Assembly: GCA_030645235.1 (NCBI GenBank)
Contig: JAUSMV010000030.1
Location: forward strand, 1,054,001-1,118,000
From: Parvibaculum sp.
Lineage (GTDB): Bacteria > Pseudomonadota > Alphaproteobacteria > Parvibaculales > Parvibaculaceae
Direction of reading: 5' to 3'
DNA length: 64,000 nucleotides
The notes beneath the pieces were generated by a model that ran no database searches, was not told the DNA's origin, and saw only the letters and a program-made list of their open reading frames with translations. How positions within the stretch are numbered: position 1 is the first letter of the stretch; the number at the start of each line of letters is the position of its first letter. A program made the translations under genes and the position numbers. This document shows positions 8,793-18,333 of this stretch, in pieces.

Positions 8793-11705
8793 ATGACCGA
8801 CAGACCCGTCCACGATTCGCAAAACTTAACGCATGAACTCCTGCCCGATGTTCCGGCCATCGTGCCCGCACGTCTGGACGATGGCTCCCACTGGGGCGCT
8901 GTGGCGGTGAGCCGCGATGGGGAAATCGAGGAATATGTGGCCGATGACGCGCTTGAGCGCCTCGCACGGGGCCAGGTCATGTGCGTCCATGGCGGCTTCA
9001 CGGCGCGACGCATTGCACTAGGCCTCGACGCGCGCAAAGCTCATCGCGTTTCAAACCTCTCTGTCGGTCCGCAAGTCCTCGATCTTCTTGAACTTTTTGC
9101 CTTTGTCCATCCGGCGTCACCCTGCCTACCGACGCCCGCAGGTCTTGGCCGCGCATTGGGACTCAAGGCCGATCCCGCGCATGAGGCCCAAGCCCTCATG
9201 CTGCATGAGGCCGCGCATCGCCTGCTCACCACCCTGCGCTCGCCGCAATATCCCGACCGCACAGGTGCCGCCCGCATCGCTATGCGCATGGCCGAGGCCC
9301 ATTGGCCATGGGGACCGTTTGTCAAAGCCGCGCTTGCTGACATTATCACGCGCGATGGCCGCCCGCCCATCGGACGCGGCTTTGATGTGTGGAACGATCT
9401 TGCCGAATGGGATGATGAAGCGCCACGCGCAGCGCCTTCATCCTTGCCGGTCAGCGAAGATGAGGCCCGCGCGCGGCTTGCCGAACTTGTCGGACCCGAC
9501 GCCGAACAACGCCCCGGCCAATCCGATTTCGCCGCCGCCACCGCGCGCGCCTTCAGCGCGCGCGAAAGCGTCGGCGCACCCAATATCGTTATTGCGGAAG
9601 CCGGTACCGGCATCGGCAAAACATTGGGCTATATCGCACCAGCCAGCCTCTGGGCCGAACGCAACAAAGGCACGGTCTGGCTCTCCACTTACACCAAAAA
9701 TCTACAACGCCAACTCGATCAGGAATTGACGCGGCTCTATCCTGACCCAGCCGAGAAGCGCGAGAAAGCTGTGATCCGCAAAGGCCGCGAAAACTATCTC
9801 TGCCTGCTCAACTTTGAAGAACTTGCCGTGCGTGCCGCCACAAGTGGGCAAGGCGTCACTGTGGGCCTTGTCGCACGCTGGGCGCGCGCCAGCCGCGATG
9901 GAGACATGGTGGGCGGCGATTTCCCCGCTTGGCTGACGCAGCGCCTTGGTCAAAGCAACGAACAACGTGGCTCACTAACCGACCGGCGCGGCGAATGTAT
10001 ATACACCGCATGTACCCATTTCAAAAAATGCTTCATCGAAAAAGCAATTCGCAAAGCGCGCCGCGCTGACATTGTCGTCGCCAATCACGCACTCGTCATG
10101 CGCCAAGCGGCACTCGACCAAGCCATTGCCATCATCGCACCCAAGGCCAACACAACTAATGTTGAGACTGCGGGCAACTCCGAAGACGAGGAACCAAGCG
10201 GGCGCGAAGCCCGCTCACGCTTTGTCTTTGACGAGGGACACCATATTTTTGATGCCGCCGACAGCGCTTTCTCCACGCACCTCTCGGCACTTGAAACAGC
10301 CGAGTTGCGTCGCTGGATCCGCGGTCCTGAGGGCGCACGAGGACGACGCGGTCGCGGCCTTGAAGACCGCATCGGTGATCTTGTAAGCGGCGACAAGGCG
10401 AGCGAAGACGCACTCTCGCTTGCTATGTCGGCAGCCCTCGCTCTGCCTGCTACCGGCTGGGGTTCGCGTCTCAATGAAGGCACACCCAAGCGCGAGGCGG
10501 AGGATTTTTTAGCGCTCGTCAGTCGTCAGGTTCATGCCCGCACTGAGAATGATGACACACCCTTCTCGCTCGAAGCTGAGGTGGTACCGCTGATTGACGG
10601 TCTCGATATGGCGGCCCGCGCCTTCGACCTCTCGCTGCAAAAACTCATCACGCCGCTTTTAAACCTCGCCGACGGCTTGCGCTCCAAGCTTGACAAGCAG
10701 GCCGAAGAGCTTGACAGCGCACTCCGCACGCGCATGGATGCCGCCGCGCGCGGACTGGAGCGTCGCGCCAAACTCCTGATCCCTTCATGGCGCGCGATGC
10801 TCTCTGCCATCGGCCAACCGACGCCACAGGAATTTGTCGATTGGTTTTCCATAGAGCGCATCGCAGGCCGTGACATTGACGTTGGCATGCATCGCCATTG
10901 GCGCGATCCGAGTGAACCTTTTGCGCGCGCCGTGCTGGAGCCCGCGCATGGCGTTGTTATCACATCGGCCACCTTGCGTGACCGTCTTCCGGATGATGAA
11001 GACGACGATGACAACTGGCAGTCGGCCGAAATTCGTACTGGCGTCACCCACCTCGCCACGCCTGCACGTCGCGCCTTCATGCTTTCACCATTTGACTATG
11101 CGGCGCAGGCCCGCATCTTTGTCGTACGTGATGTTAAAGGCAGCGACATGGGGCAAGTCGCAAGCGCGACGCGCGAACTGTTCTTAGCATCAGGTGGCGG
11201 TGGGCTTGGTCTCTTTACCGCCATTCATCGCCTGCGTGCCGTGCATGAGCGCATACTCACACCGCTTGAGCGAGCAGGCATCCCGCTCTACGCCCAGCAT
11301 GTCGATGCGCTTGATACGGGCACGCTTGTCGATATTTTCCGCGCCGAGGAAAATGCCTGTCTTCTCGGCACTGATGCTGTACGCGATGGCGTCGATGTTC
11401 CGGGCGCGTCGCTCCGCATGATCGTCTTTGACCGCACACCATGGCCGCGCCCCGATATCTTGCACAAAGCGCGCCGCGCTCAATTTGGTGGCGCACGCTA
11501 TGACGATATGCTGACACGGCTGCGTCTGAAACAGGCTTTTGGTCGCCTCATCCGCAGCCAGACCGACAAGGGTGTCTTCGTCATGCTGGATGCACGCCTG
11601 CCGACAAGGCTCACATCCGCCTTCCCTCCCGGCGTCGTCGTTGAGCGCGTCGGCCTTGCCGAAGCCATTGCGGGCGCGCGCGAATTTCTCAAAACGCCGC
11701 TTTAA
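8793..11705 (+). CDS. DinG/XPD-like Fe-S ATP-dependent DNA helicase
   Basis: A superfamily 2 helicase of about 970 residues. A roughly 260-residue N-terminal domain precedes Walker A (AEAGTGIGKT). Four cysteines arranged as ENYLCLL and GECIYTACTHFKKC can ligate the 4Fe-4S cluster typical of XPD/DinG enzymes. The Walker B/DEAH-type box is DEGHH, and the C-terminal motifs include GTDAVRDGVDVPG and QAFGRLIRSQTDKG. It probably unwinds damaged DNA or R-loops. The ORF track starts at a GTG (8772); the ATG at 8793 (MTDRPVHD) is more likely. It follows the kinase gene by 34 bases. Confidence 0.9.
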   Translation: MTDRPVHDSQNLTHELLPDVPAIVPARLDDGSHWGAVAVSRDGEIEEYVADDALERLARGQVMCVHGGFTARRIALGLDARKAHRVSNLSVGPQVLDLLELFAFVHPASPCLPTPAGLGRALGLKADPAHEAQALMLHEAAHRLLTTLRSPQYPDRTGAARIAMRMAEAHWPWGPFVKAALADIITRDGRPPIGRGFDVWNDLAEWDDEAPRAAPSSLPVSEDEARARLAELVGPDAEQRPGQSDFAAATARAFSARESVGAPNIVIAEAGTGIGKTLGYIAPASLWAERNKGTVWLSTYTKNLQRQLDQELTRLYPDPAEKREKAVIRKGRENYLCLLNFEELAVRAATSGQGVTVGLVARWARASRDGDMVGGDFPAWLTQRLGQSNEQRGSLTDRRGECIYTACTHFKKCFIEKAIRKARRADIVVANHALVMRQAALDQAIAIIAPKANTTNVETAGNSEDEEPSGREARSRFVFDEGHHIFDAADSAFSTHLSALETAELRRWIRGPEGARGRRGRGLEDRIGDLVSGDKASEDALSLAMSAALALPATGWGSRLNEGTPKREAEDFLALVSRQVHARTENDDTPFSLEAEVVPLIDGLDMAARAFDLSLQKLITPLLNLADGLRSKLDKQAEELDSALRTRMDAAARGLERRAKLLIPSWRAMLSAIGQPTPQEFVDWFSIERIAGRDIDVGMHRHWRDPSEPFARAVLEPAHGVVITSATLRDRLPDDEDDDDNWQSAEIRTGVTHLATPARRAFMLSPFDYAAQARIFVVRDVKGSDMGQVASATRELFLASGGGGLGLFTAIHRLRAVHERILTPLERAGIPLYAQHVDALDTGTLVDIFRAEENACLLGTDAVRDGVDVPGASLRMIVFDRTPWPRPDILHKARRAQFGGARYDDMLTRLRLKQAFGRLIRSQTDKGVFVMLDARLPTRLTSAFPPGVVVERVGLAEAIAGAREFLKTPL

Positions 11706-11772
11706 GCGCCCACTTGCCGATAGAGGCAACGCGACCTAAGCTCTGCGCACTTAACCCCGCAAGGACCTTTTG

Positions 11773-12183
11773 ATGTCAACAATCTCGCCCGAAAATGCCC
11801 TCATCTATGTCATGGTCACCATGAGCGCCGTCGACAGCGCCATGTCGGACAATGAATTGCGTACGATGGGCGATATTGTAAAACATCTGCCGATCTTCCG
11901 CCGGTTCGACAAAGAACGCCTCATCCCCGTTGCTAAGGAATGCGCCTCGATCCTGCAAGAAGACGGCGGGCTTGATGCAGTGTTCGGCCTCGTAAGCGAC
12001 GCGTTGCCGCCGCATCTGCGCGAGACGGGCTATGCTGTCGCTGTCGAAATCGCATCGGTTGATTTGTCGGTCGGTCAGGAAGAAGTGCGCTTGCTGCAAC
12101 TGCTGCGTGACGCGCTCGGCATCGACAAGCTCGTTGCCGCCGCCATCGAACGCGGCGCCCGCGCCCGCTACATGACCGCCTGA
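11773..12183 (+). CDS. TerB-family (tellurite resistance-like) protein
   Basis: A 136-residue all-alpha protein starting MSTISPENALIYVMVTMSAVDSAMSDNE. This matches the TerB fold pattern, with an acidic DxxMxxxE metal-binding motif in helix one and DLSVGQEEVRLLQLLRDAL in the second half. Such small TerB-like proteins are common in alphaproteobacteria, and their function is not established. The ATG at 11773 has AAGGA seven bases upstream; the track start at 11770 is a TTG. It lies downstream of the helicase gene in the same direction. Confidence 0.78.
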   Translation: MSTISPENALIYVMVTMSAVDSAMSDNELRTMGDIVKHLPIFRRFDKERLIPVAKECASILQEDGGLDAVFGLVSDALPPHLRETGYAVAVEIASVDLSVGQEEVRLLQLLRDALGIDKLVAAAIERGARARYMTA

Positions 12184-12186
12184 CAA

Positions 12187-12891
12187 TTATTCTTTTCCGG
12201 CCACATCGTCCTCGCAAGCGCCTGTACCGGTTTTGCGCAACTCATCTTCGATACGATCAAAAAAAGTACGTGTACACGTGCCGTCCGGCCCATACGCATC
12301 TGTCTCACGGTGAATAAGCACAGGTACCGCGCCGTCATAGGCATAAACATCGCTACCGCCCTCGCTCGCACTGCTACGCCAATGACTGTTGATCTCCTGT
12401 GCCTCCACATCAAATTGCGGTGAGGTAATGTCATCAAGCGCCGCATTGGCAACAAACTTTCCTTCCGTCTCCGACCAGAGCCAATTCTCATACGGCATGT
12501 TCGGCCCCGCTGGAATAAAGCGGACAACACGCATATCGAGAAAACCATCAAAATTGAGATCAATCATCTCAAAACCATTATGCGCAACGCTCGCAGGCAC
12601 GTTTGAGTCAACCGGCGCAATGGTTTGAAAGGCAGCGGCCTCGCCTCTGCGCGCAATATCAATACGATCGATCACAGACACGCCAGATGCCCCATCCGTA
12701 TGACGGATCAGCGTAAAGTCCAAACTCGGCAAGCCCGGATTGATAGTGCTGCGACAGATCAGCGGTACGGCACCCGCTGCCTCATCGCAGACAAAGCCGC
12801 CCTCAAAAGTTTCATCGCCCACAGGCTCCACCGCTAAAGCAGGACCGCTCAACAATGCTCCGCAAAGGCAAAGCCAAACACCTGTTTTCAT
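12187..12891 (-). CDS. Exported hypothetical protein (XAC2610-like)
   Basis: Starting at the ATG at 12891 (MKTGVWLCLCGALLSGPALAVE) the product is 234 residues with a Sec signal peptide. The central MIDLNFDGFLDMRVVRF resembles the calcium-loop-like stretch of XAC2610/VCBS-type exported proteins, and four cysteines could form disulfides. It is probably periplasmic or secreted; I cannot give a function. The gene converges with the TerB-like gene with a gap of only three bases. Confidence 0.65.
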   Translation of the reverse strand: MKTGVWLCLCGALLSGPALAVEPVGDETFEGGFVCDEAAGAVPLICRSTINPGLPSLDFTLIRHTDGASGVSVIDRIDIARRGEAAAFQTIAPVDSNVPASVAHNGFEMIDLNFDGFLDMRVVRFIPAGPNMPYENWLWSETEGKFVANAALDDITSPQFDVEAQEINSHWRSSASEGGSDVYAYDGAVPVLIHRETDAYGPDGTCTRTFFDRIEDELRKTGTGACEDDVAGKE

Positions 12892-13037
12892 CTTTATCAT
12901 CATCGCTCTGGCCTTACACAAACTCTTGCTTCCTGCAGTCTAGCTAATTTGCAACCGGTGCGCTGTTACGCGTTTGCCGCAGGCCAAACCTGAACGACGG
13001 GCTTTCCTCTTTCCCTGTTTGTCGCCAAACTCACACC

Positions 13038-13898
13038 ATGCAACCTGGAACCCCTGTTTTTCTAACCGCAGAACCCGCCATTCGCCTTGGCGTCTTTGCG
13101 CTCGTTTTTGTGACAATGGCAGGGCTTGAAATCCTGTCTCCTGTCCGCCAACTCGCAAGGAATAGTTTACGCTGGCGCACCAATTTAGGCCTCACGATTG
13201 CGGCCACATTTCTCCTCCGGGTGACGCTGCCCATCGCCGCTGTCGGCACTGCCCTCTGGGCTCAATCGGCTGGGGTCGGTCTCTTCCATATAATTGAGGT
13301 ACCGCCTCTTCTATCTATTCTAATTGCTATCATCGCGCTTGACGCCCTCGTCTATCTCCAGCACAGGCTGATGCACCGATTTGACATTCTGTGGCGGTTA
13401 CACAAAGTCCATCACGCCGACATGGCGCTCGATGTCACCACGGCCTTACGCTTTCACCCCCTCGAAATTTTCCTGAGCATGCTCCTCAAAATGGCTTTTG
13501 TGGCGGCCCTCGGCGCGCCGCCCTTGGGAGTCCTCATTTTTGAAGTTTTGCTTAATGCCTGCGCCATGTTCAACCACGCAAATCTTGAGCTCGGCGCGAC
13601 GGCAAATCGGATACTCCGGCGTATAATCGTGACGCCCGATATGCATCGCAGCCATCACTCGGTCGAGCCAGATGAACAAAACAAAAATTTTGGATTTAAT
13701 CTGTCTCTCTGGGACCGGATTTTTGCTACATATCAGGAGGTGGACAAAGCTGATTTGGCACAGATGCGCCTTGGCCTTGCCGACTGCCCTGAACCAAAAC
13801 CCAACCAGTTTATCTGGAGCCTGATTTTGCCGTTTCTGAAAATCGAACCTGTCAAAGCATCCCATCTTTCAAAGGGGAAAGCGGGAGAGCCACTATGA
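13038..13898 (+). CDS. Sterol desaturase/fatty acid hydroxylase family protein
   Basis: An integral membrane di-iron oxygenase of 286 residues. The three histidine boxes are visible: HRLMH, HKVHHAD and HRSHHS, between hydrophobic segments. The family hydroxylates or desaturates lipids (sterols, carotenoids, fatty acids), and the substrate here is not predictable. The stop overlaps the start of the following phosphatase gene (ATGA), so the two are translationally coupled. Confidence 0.9.
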   Translation: MQPGTPVFLTAEPAIRLGVFALVFVTMAGLEILSPVRQLARNSLRWRTNLGLTIAATFLLRVTLPIAAVGTALWAQSAGVGLFHIIEVPPLLSILIAIIALDALVYLQHRLMHRFDILWRLHKVHHADMALDVTTALRFHPLEIFLSMLLKMAFVAALGAPPLGVLIFEVLLNACAMFNHANLELGATANRILRRIIVTPDMHRSHHSVEPDEQNKNFGFNLSLWDRIFATYQEVDKADLAQMRLGLADCPEPKPNQFIWSLILPFLKIEPVKASHLSKGKAGEPL

Positions 13899-14428
13899 AA
13901 AGGCTCTGCCTCATGCGCCACGCCAAGTCCGATTGGAGTGATCCTGCAAGTGATGATTTTTCACGCGCGCTCAACGAGCGCGGCGAAATCGCTGCCAATT
14001 TTATGGCCGACTATATCGCCCACTCACCTTATCGGCCTGATTATGTGATCTGCTCAACGGCGCGACGCGCCTCACAAACCTGTGAACCCCTCGCCAATGC
14101 TTTGGGCAAAAACGTGCCCGTCATCTATGACGATACGCTCTATCACGCTATGCCCGATGTCCTCATCGCACATGCCCGTAGCACGCCCGAAAGCGTCCAG
14201 ACGCTCCTCATCGTCGCGCATAATCCAGGCCTCGTGCTGCTTGCCATGGCGCTGGCACGCAACCCTGAAGACGAAATTGCGCTCCGCGTCGCCAATGGCG
14301 TACCAACCGGAGGTTTCATGGTGTTTGATTTTCCGGATGCTCAAAACTGGGACGACGTGAGTGAAGGCAAAGCCGAGACGATTTTCTTCGGCCGCCCGCG
14401 CGATTTGATGCATACCGCTAAAGGCTAA
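13895..14428 (+). CDS. SixA-like histidine phosphatase
   Basis: A 177-residue protein of the histidine phosphatase (phosphoglycerate mutase-like) superfamily. LCLMRHAKSDWSD at the N-terminus carries the catalytic RHG-type motif as RHA, and LLIVAHNPGL has the second catalytic histidine. The size and RHAKSDW motif match SixA, a phosphohistidine phosphatase acting on Hpt-type domains or on the nitrogen PTS. It overlaps the upstream desaturase-like gene by four bases. The target protein is unknown. Confidence 0.87.
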   Translation: MKRLCLMRHAKSDWSDPASDDFSRALNERGEIAANFMADYIAHSPYRPDYVICSTARRASQTCEPLANALGKNVPVIYDDTLYHAMPDVLIAHARSTPESVQTLLIVAHNPGLVLLAMALARNPEDEIALRVANGVPTGGFMVFDFPDAQNWDDVSEGKAETIFFGRPRDLMHTAKG

Positions 14429-14431
14429 GTC

Positions 14432-15379
14432 TTAGCGGATCGCTTGCCCGAAGTAGGGTCGCGCCAAACGAAGTGCCGTGCCGTCCTGTGCTATAGCGGC
14501 AAGCACACCGTCCACATCCGCCCGCAACTCCTTGTCTTTCGAGCGCAACGCGATGCCAGCACCTTGCCCGAAAAAAATCGGATCGTCGTAATCACCGCCC
14601 ACCATCCGGCAGCACCCATCACCCCCGCCACGCTTCATCCAATTCAAAAGCGCATTGCGATCAGCAAAAACGAGATCGGCGCGACGATCAATAACGGCGG
14701 CTTCCGCTTCATCAAGCGAGGGCAGCGACAAGAGTGTTGCGTCCGCAAAACGTGCTTTCAAAAAAGCCTCATGTGTGCTGCCGGCCTGCACGGCAATGGT
14801 TTGTGTGGCAAGCGAGCCTGCGCTCAGCCCCAAAGCCTTGCCGTCGCGACGCGCCGCAAAATGTCCCGGTGTCCTATAATAGGATTTAGAAAATGCAATC
14901 TGCTTACCCGCCTTCACACCACTACTGCCTTCGGTCGGAATAAGCATGGAGGCCACCACCATATCGCCTTCATCACGCTTCAGTGAGATCAGAAGTGACT
15001 TCCACGGGCGCGCTTCGATGACACAGGCGCGCTTCAGACGCGCACAAATCTCGTTTGCCATATCAATGTCAAAGCCGACAAGCGCGCCCGAACTGTCGCG
15101 CCCGTTGAACGGCGGATAGGCACCTTCTGTCAGCACGCGCAATTTTGTTTTGGCGACGGGTGCGACCGGTTCCGTTTCAGCCTGTCCGGACCCTGTCAGC
15201 GGCGCGGGCGCTTTCAATGCGGGCACAGGTCTTTGGATTTTAGCGTCCGGTGCAGCCTTAAAGTAATCGGCCAATACTGCGTTCTTGCCCCATGGAAGAG
15301 CCACGCCCTCATACATCTGCGCCAGCGCTCCTGCGATGGTCACAATGACAATCAGATTGAAGTAGAGCAGCGCACGCAT
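14432..15379 (-). CDS. Family 3 solute-binding protein, membrane-anchored or exported
   Basis: The 315-residue protein begins with a hydrophobic segment (MRALLYFNLIVIVTIAGALAQ) without a lipobox, then a Pro/Ala-rich linker and a periplasmic SBP_bac_3 domain. The domain start LRVLTEGAYPPFNGRDSSGALVGFDIDMANEI is characteristic of polar amino acid binding proteins. No permease or ATPase gene is adjacent, so it may serve a distant ABC transporter or act as a sensor. The gene converges with the SixA-like gene. Confidence 0.82.
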   Translation of the reverse strand: MRALLYFNLIVIVTIAGALAQMYEGVALPWGKNAVLADYFKAAPDAKIQRPVPALKAPAPLTGSGQAETEPVAPVAKTKLRVLTEGAYPPFNGRDSSGALVGFDIDMANEICARLKRACVIEARPWKSLLISLKRDEGDMVVASMLIPTEGSSGVKAGKQIAFSKSYYRTPGHFAARRDGKALGLSAGSLATQTIAVQAGSTHEAFLKARFADATLLSLPSLDEAEAAVIDRRADLVFADRNALLNWMKRGGGDGCCRMVGGDYDDPIFFGQGAGIALRSKDKELRADVDGVLAAIAQDGTALRLARPYFGQAIR

Positions 15380-15680
15380 GGACCGGCCTTAAGACAGATG
15401 CGGCCCGTTTCGGACGCCACACTGCGATGGGAGTGAACTCAAAGGATATTGTATCAAAATGAAACAACGACATCCGTCCTTCGTCCCACAGAAAGACGCA
15501 CTTTGCCGTTTCACCTTATTTCATCCACAGAAAAGCAAGTCCTGTGCCCCGCTTTCAATGCCGACCTAGACTTTAGATTTATTTCTCACTTGAAATTTGC
15601 CTTTTATCGTGAGCGGCAATTCATCCGTATTCTGACAGTGTTTCTTCGCGTGCGTGCCACCCCACGGCGAAAGGTTCACG
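15380..15680. other. Intergenic region between divergent genes
   Basis: About 300 bases separate the solute-binding protein and glycosyltransferase starts. The stretch is AT-richer than its surroundings. I see no convincing promoter hexamer pair, palindrome or small gene apart from the AAGG ribosome binding site of the glycosyltransferase. It must hold two divergent promoters. Confidence 0.5.
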
Positions 15681-17723
15681 ATGACGCAGAAAGACATTGA
15701 TCTTTCGAGCGATGGAAGCGTTTCGAGAAATGCACCGCGCTTGGAGGCAACGCAACTCAGCGAATTCCCGGAAAAACGCACCGCATTTAACTGGCAAGGG
15801 GGACATCGACGTCGGCCTCTGCTAGGTGAGCTAGCCGTACGCGCGGGCCTCATTGAGCAAGGTCCGCTCGACTATCTGGTACGCCGCCAGAACCGCACAG
15901 GCGAGCGCATCGGCGAAGGTCTTGTGAGTTCGGGCGGCGTACGCGCTAAAGATCTCGCGCGACTCTTATCGATTCAGTCCCGTTCCAGCTTCATCGACCT
16001 TGAGAAACAGCCGCCTGATCCGACGCTTTCCGATTACCTAGATCTCGACCAGTATATCGAGCATCAATATTTGCCTTGGCGCAGGATCGATCGCGAGGTG
16101 GTCTATGTCGCTGCCGACCCCGCTGGCGTCCGGGCGCTCATTGAGGCGCGTGAGGACCGGCCTTGCCTCATCTATGTGGTCACACCTAAAGCGATCCGCC
16201 GCGCTGTACAAGCTCTCTTTCAAAGGACGCTCGACGAACGTGCGCGGCTATCGCTTGCCCACAGCATGCCTGAAAGCTCCGCCCAGCACCGCTTCGGCGG
16301 CGCACAGGCTGCTATCTTTCTCGCGCTCTTTATCAGCTTCACCACACTTTCTTATGTCGTACCGCGGCTGATGCTGACCGCTGTCAGTCTTGCCTTTGCA
16401 CTCTGCTTCCTGTCGATCTCGGCGCTCAAATTTTTGTCGATCTTCATCGGACCACGCGTCAGTGATCCGTTGAAGAACAACGAGCCGCGTGCAAACACAC
16501 CCCCGACCGATTTCAGCTTGCCGGTCTATTCGATTCTCGTACCTCTTTTTCGAGAGGCGGCTGTCTTGCCCATTCTGGTCGAAGCCCTTAGCCGCCTCGA
16601 TTATCCCGCTACCAAAGTCCAGACCCTTCTGATCTTTGAAGAGAGTGACGCAGAGACAATCGCGGCAGCTAAGACGCTTAATTTGCCTGACAATGTGGAG
16701 TTCCTCTATGTACCCCACTCATTGCCGCTCACTAAGCCAAAGGCCTGCAACTACGCCCTGAACTTCGCACGCGGGGATTATCTTGTTGTTTACGACGCGG
16801 AGGATATGCCGGAACCGGATCAGCTCCGCCGCGCGCTTGCCGTCTTTGACCAAAATGATGAGAACCTAGCTTGCGTACAAGCCCGTCTCAATTTCTACAA
16901 TCAGTTTGAGAACTGGCTGACGCGCCAGTTCACGCTTGAATATGCCACCTTCTTCGATCTCCTGTTGCCTACGCTGGAAAAGCTCGGCCTGCCCATTCCG
17001 CTTGGCGGCACATCAACCCATTTTCGCACCAAGGCCCTCAGAGAGGCCGGCGCATGGGATCCGTTCAATGTAACCGAAGATGCTGATCTCGGTATGCGTT
17101 TTGCAGTGCTCGGTATGCGCACAAGCACCATTACGTCTACCACTTATGAGGAAGCCAATTGCCAAATGGACAATTGGTTGCGTCAAAGATCGCGTTGGAT
17201 CAAAGGCTGGATGCAAACCTATCTCGTGCGTATGCGCCACCCGGGGAAGCTCTGGCGCGCGCTCGGCCCGCGCGGCTTTATCGGCTTTCAGATCGTTATT
17301 GGCGGCTCATGTCTCGCCAATCTGATGCATCCTATTTTCTATATCGCGCTGATTGGCACCATATTCAACGACTATGCTCAATTGGGCATAGTGAGCCTGC
17401 CCTTCCATGACGGCTACATCACAACCCTCAATCTGATTACTCTCGTCGCGGGCTACGGGATGTCAATTTCAGCCGGTATGGTTGCGGCCTCGGCACGCGG
17501 GCTTCGTCCTCTGATGCTCACCGCCATATCAATGCCAGCTTATTGGATACTCATTTCGTGGGGTGCCTACAAAGCTCTCTTCCAATTCATCTCGCGGCCT
17601 TCTCATTGGGAAAAGACTGAACACGGCATTTCACGTTACTGGGCGCTGCAACATGCCAATGCAATGAGGAAAATCACCCGTCGAAATACGCAAAAGCGGA
17701 GTATGTCAGTAACTCCGCGCTAA
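15681..17723 (+). CDS. MshEN-domain glycosyltransferase family 2 (predicted c-di-GMP-controlled polysaccharide synthase)
   Basis: A 680-residue protein counted from the ATG at 15681, which has GGCGAAAGG upstream; the track start at 15654 is a GTG. Residues 47-70 and 76-99 are two 24-residue MshEN motifs (LLGELAV...Q and RIGEGLV...Q) separated by exactly five residues, the arrangement that binds cyclic di-GMP in MshE-type domains. Membrane helices around 210-255 precede a GT2 domain with DAED (372), TED (465) and QRSRW (502). Three or four C-terminal helices follow. It is probably a processive inner-membrane synthase of an unknown exopolysaccharide, similar in parts to NfrB but with the MshEN domain at the N-terminus. 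Confidence 0.85.
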   Translation: MTQKDIDLSSDGSVSRNAPRLEATQLSEFPEKRTAFNWQGGHRRRPLLGELAVRAGLIEQGPLDYLVRRQNRTGERIGEGLVSSGGVRAKDLARLLSIQSRSSFIDLEKQPPDPTLSDYLDLDQYIEHQYLPWRRIDREVVYVAADPAGVRALIEAREDRPCLIYVVTPKAIRRAVQALFQRTLDERARLSLAHSMPESSAQHRFGGAQAAIFLALFISFTTLSYVVPRLMLTAVSLAFALCFLSISALKFLSIFIGPRVSDPLKNNEPRANTPPTDFSLPVYSILVPLFREAAVLPILVEALSRLDYPATKVQTLLIFEESDAETIAAAKTLNLPDNVEFLYVPHSLPLTKPKACNYALNFARGDYLVVYDAEDMPEPDQLRRALAVFDQNDENLACVQARLNFYNQFENWLTRQFTLEYATFFDLLLPTLEKLGLPIPLGGTSTHFRTKALREAGAWDPFNVTEDADLGMRFAVLGMRTSTITSTTYEEANCQMDNWLRQRSRWIKGWMQTYLVRMRHPGKLWRALGPRGFIGFQIVIGGSCLANLMHPIFYIALIGTIFNDYAQLGIVSLPFHDGYITTLNLITLVAGYGMSISAGMVAASARGLRPLMLTAISMPAYWILISWGAYKALFQFISRPSHWEKTEHGISRYWALQHANAMRKITRRNTQKRSMSVTPR

Positions 17724-17735
17724 GATTTTCAGGTG

Positions 17736-17792
17736 ATGCTGGGGCATTAGGTGAGTCACCCATTAAATCCTCGCGAGCGCATACCCCAGCAT
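17736..17792 (+). repeat. Inverted repeat whose 3' arm contains the start codon of the next gene
   Basis: ATGCTGGGG (17736-17744) and CCCCAGCAT (17784-17792) are perfect 9-bp complements, and the second arm includes the AU of the response regulator start codon. An 11-bp palindrome, GGTGAGTCACC, lies inside the loop (17750-17760). In RNA the structure would bury the start. No Shine-Dalgarno sequence is visible here. Confidence 0.45.
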
Positions 17793-18333
17793 GTCAGCCA
17801 AACCGACAATCATCCCGAAGCCCACGCAGAATGCCTTCGACAAGAAGGTCTATGAAAACCTTAATGTGATGGTGGTCGAAGACGCGTCGTATATGTCGAG
17901 TCTCATCTGCGGCATATTGAAATCATTGGGTATTGGCCGCATTTTTGAAGCCCGCAACGGCTCGGATGCACTTGATATTCTCAACACCCAAGCCATTGAC
18001 ATGGTGCTGATCGATGACCTTGCGCCGCCGCTCGACGGCCTTAGCGTTGTCAAAAAGATGCGCATGTCAGAAACCTCCGGTTGCGGATCCCCCGTGATCC
18101 TTCTCACCGCCAAACCACAACAGAGCGAGATTTTTGCGGCCCGCGATGCCGGTGTCACTGAAGTTCTTTCCAAGCCTTTTTCCGCCGCTCAGATCATCAC
18201 ACGCATTGAAGCCGTGCTCGCCAAGCCACGTCCCATGGTTAAGTCGGAGGTTTTTGTTGGCCCGGACCGCCGCCGCCGCGAAAAGGCGGCGCCTGAAGAA
18301 CGCCGTACCGTCGAAAACAAACCCAAAATCTGA
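17791..18333 (+). CDS. Receiver-only response regulator
   Basis: A 180-residue protein with one receiver domain and no DNA-binding output. The acidic pocket is E30-D31, the phospho-acceptor D75 (VLIDDLAPPLDG), with T106 and K128 completing the active site, so it should be phosphorylatable. The C-terminal tail VFVGPDRRRREK is basic and is shared with the next gene. It follows the MshEN-GT2 gene by 67 bases in the same direction. The likely role is protein-protein signalling; no cognate kinase is adjacent. Confidence 0.85.
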   Translation: MSAKPTIIPKPTQNAFDKKVYENLNVMVVEDASYMSSLICGILKSLGIGRIFEARNGSDALDILNTQAIDMVLIDDLAPPLDGLSVVKKMRMSETSGCGSPVILLTAKPQQSEIFAARDAGVTEVLSKPFSAAQIITRIEAVLAKPRPMVKSEVFVGPDRRRREKAAPEERRTVENKPKI

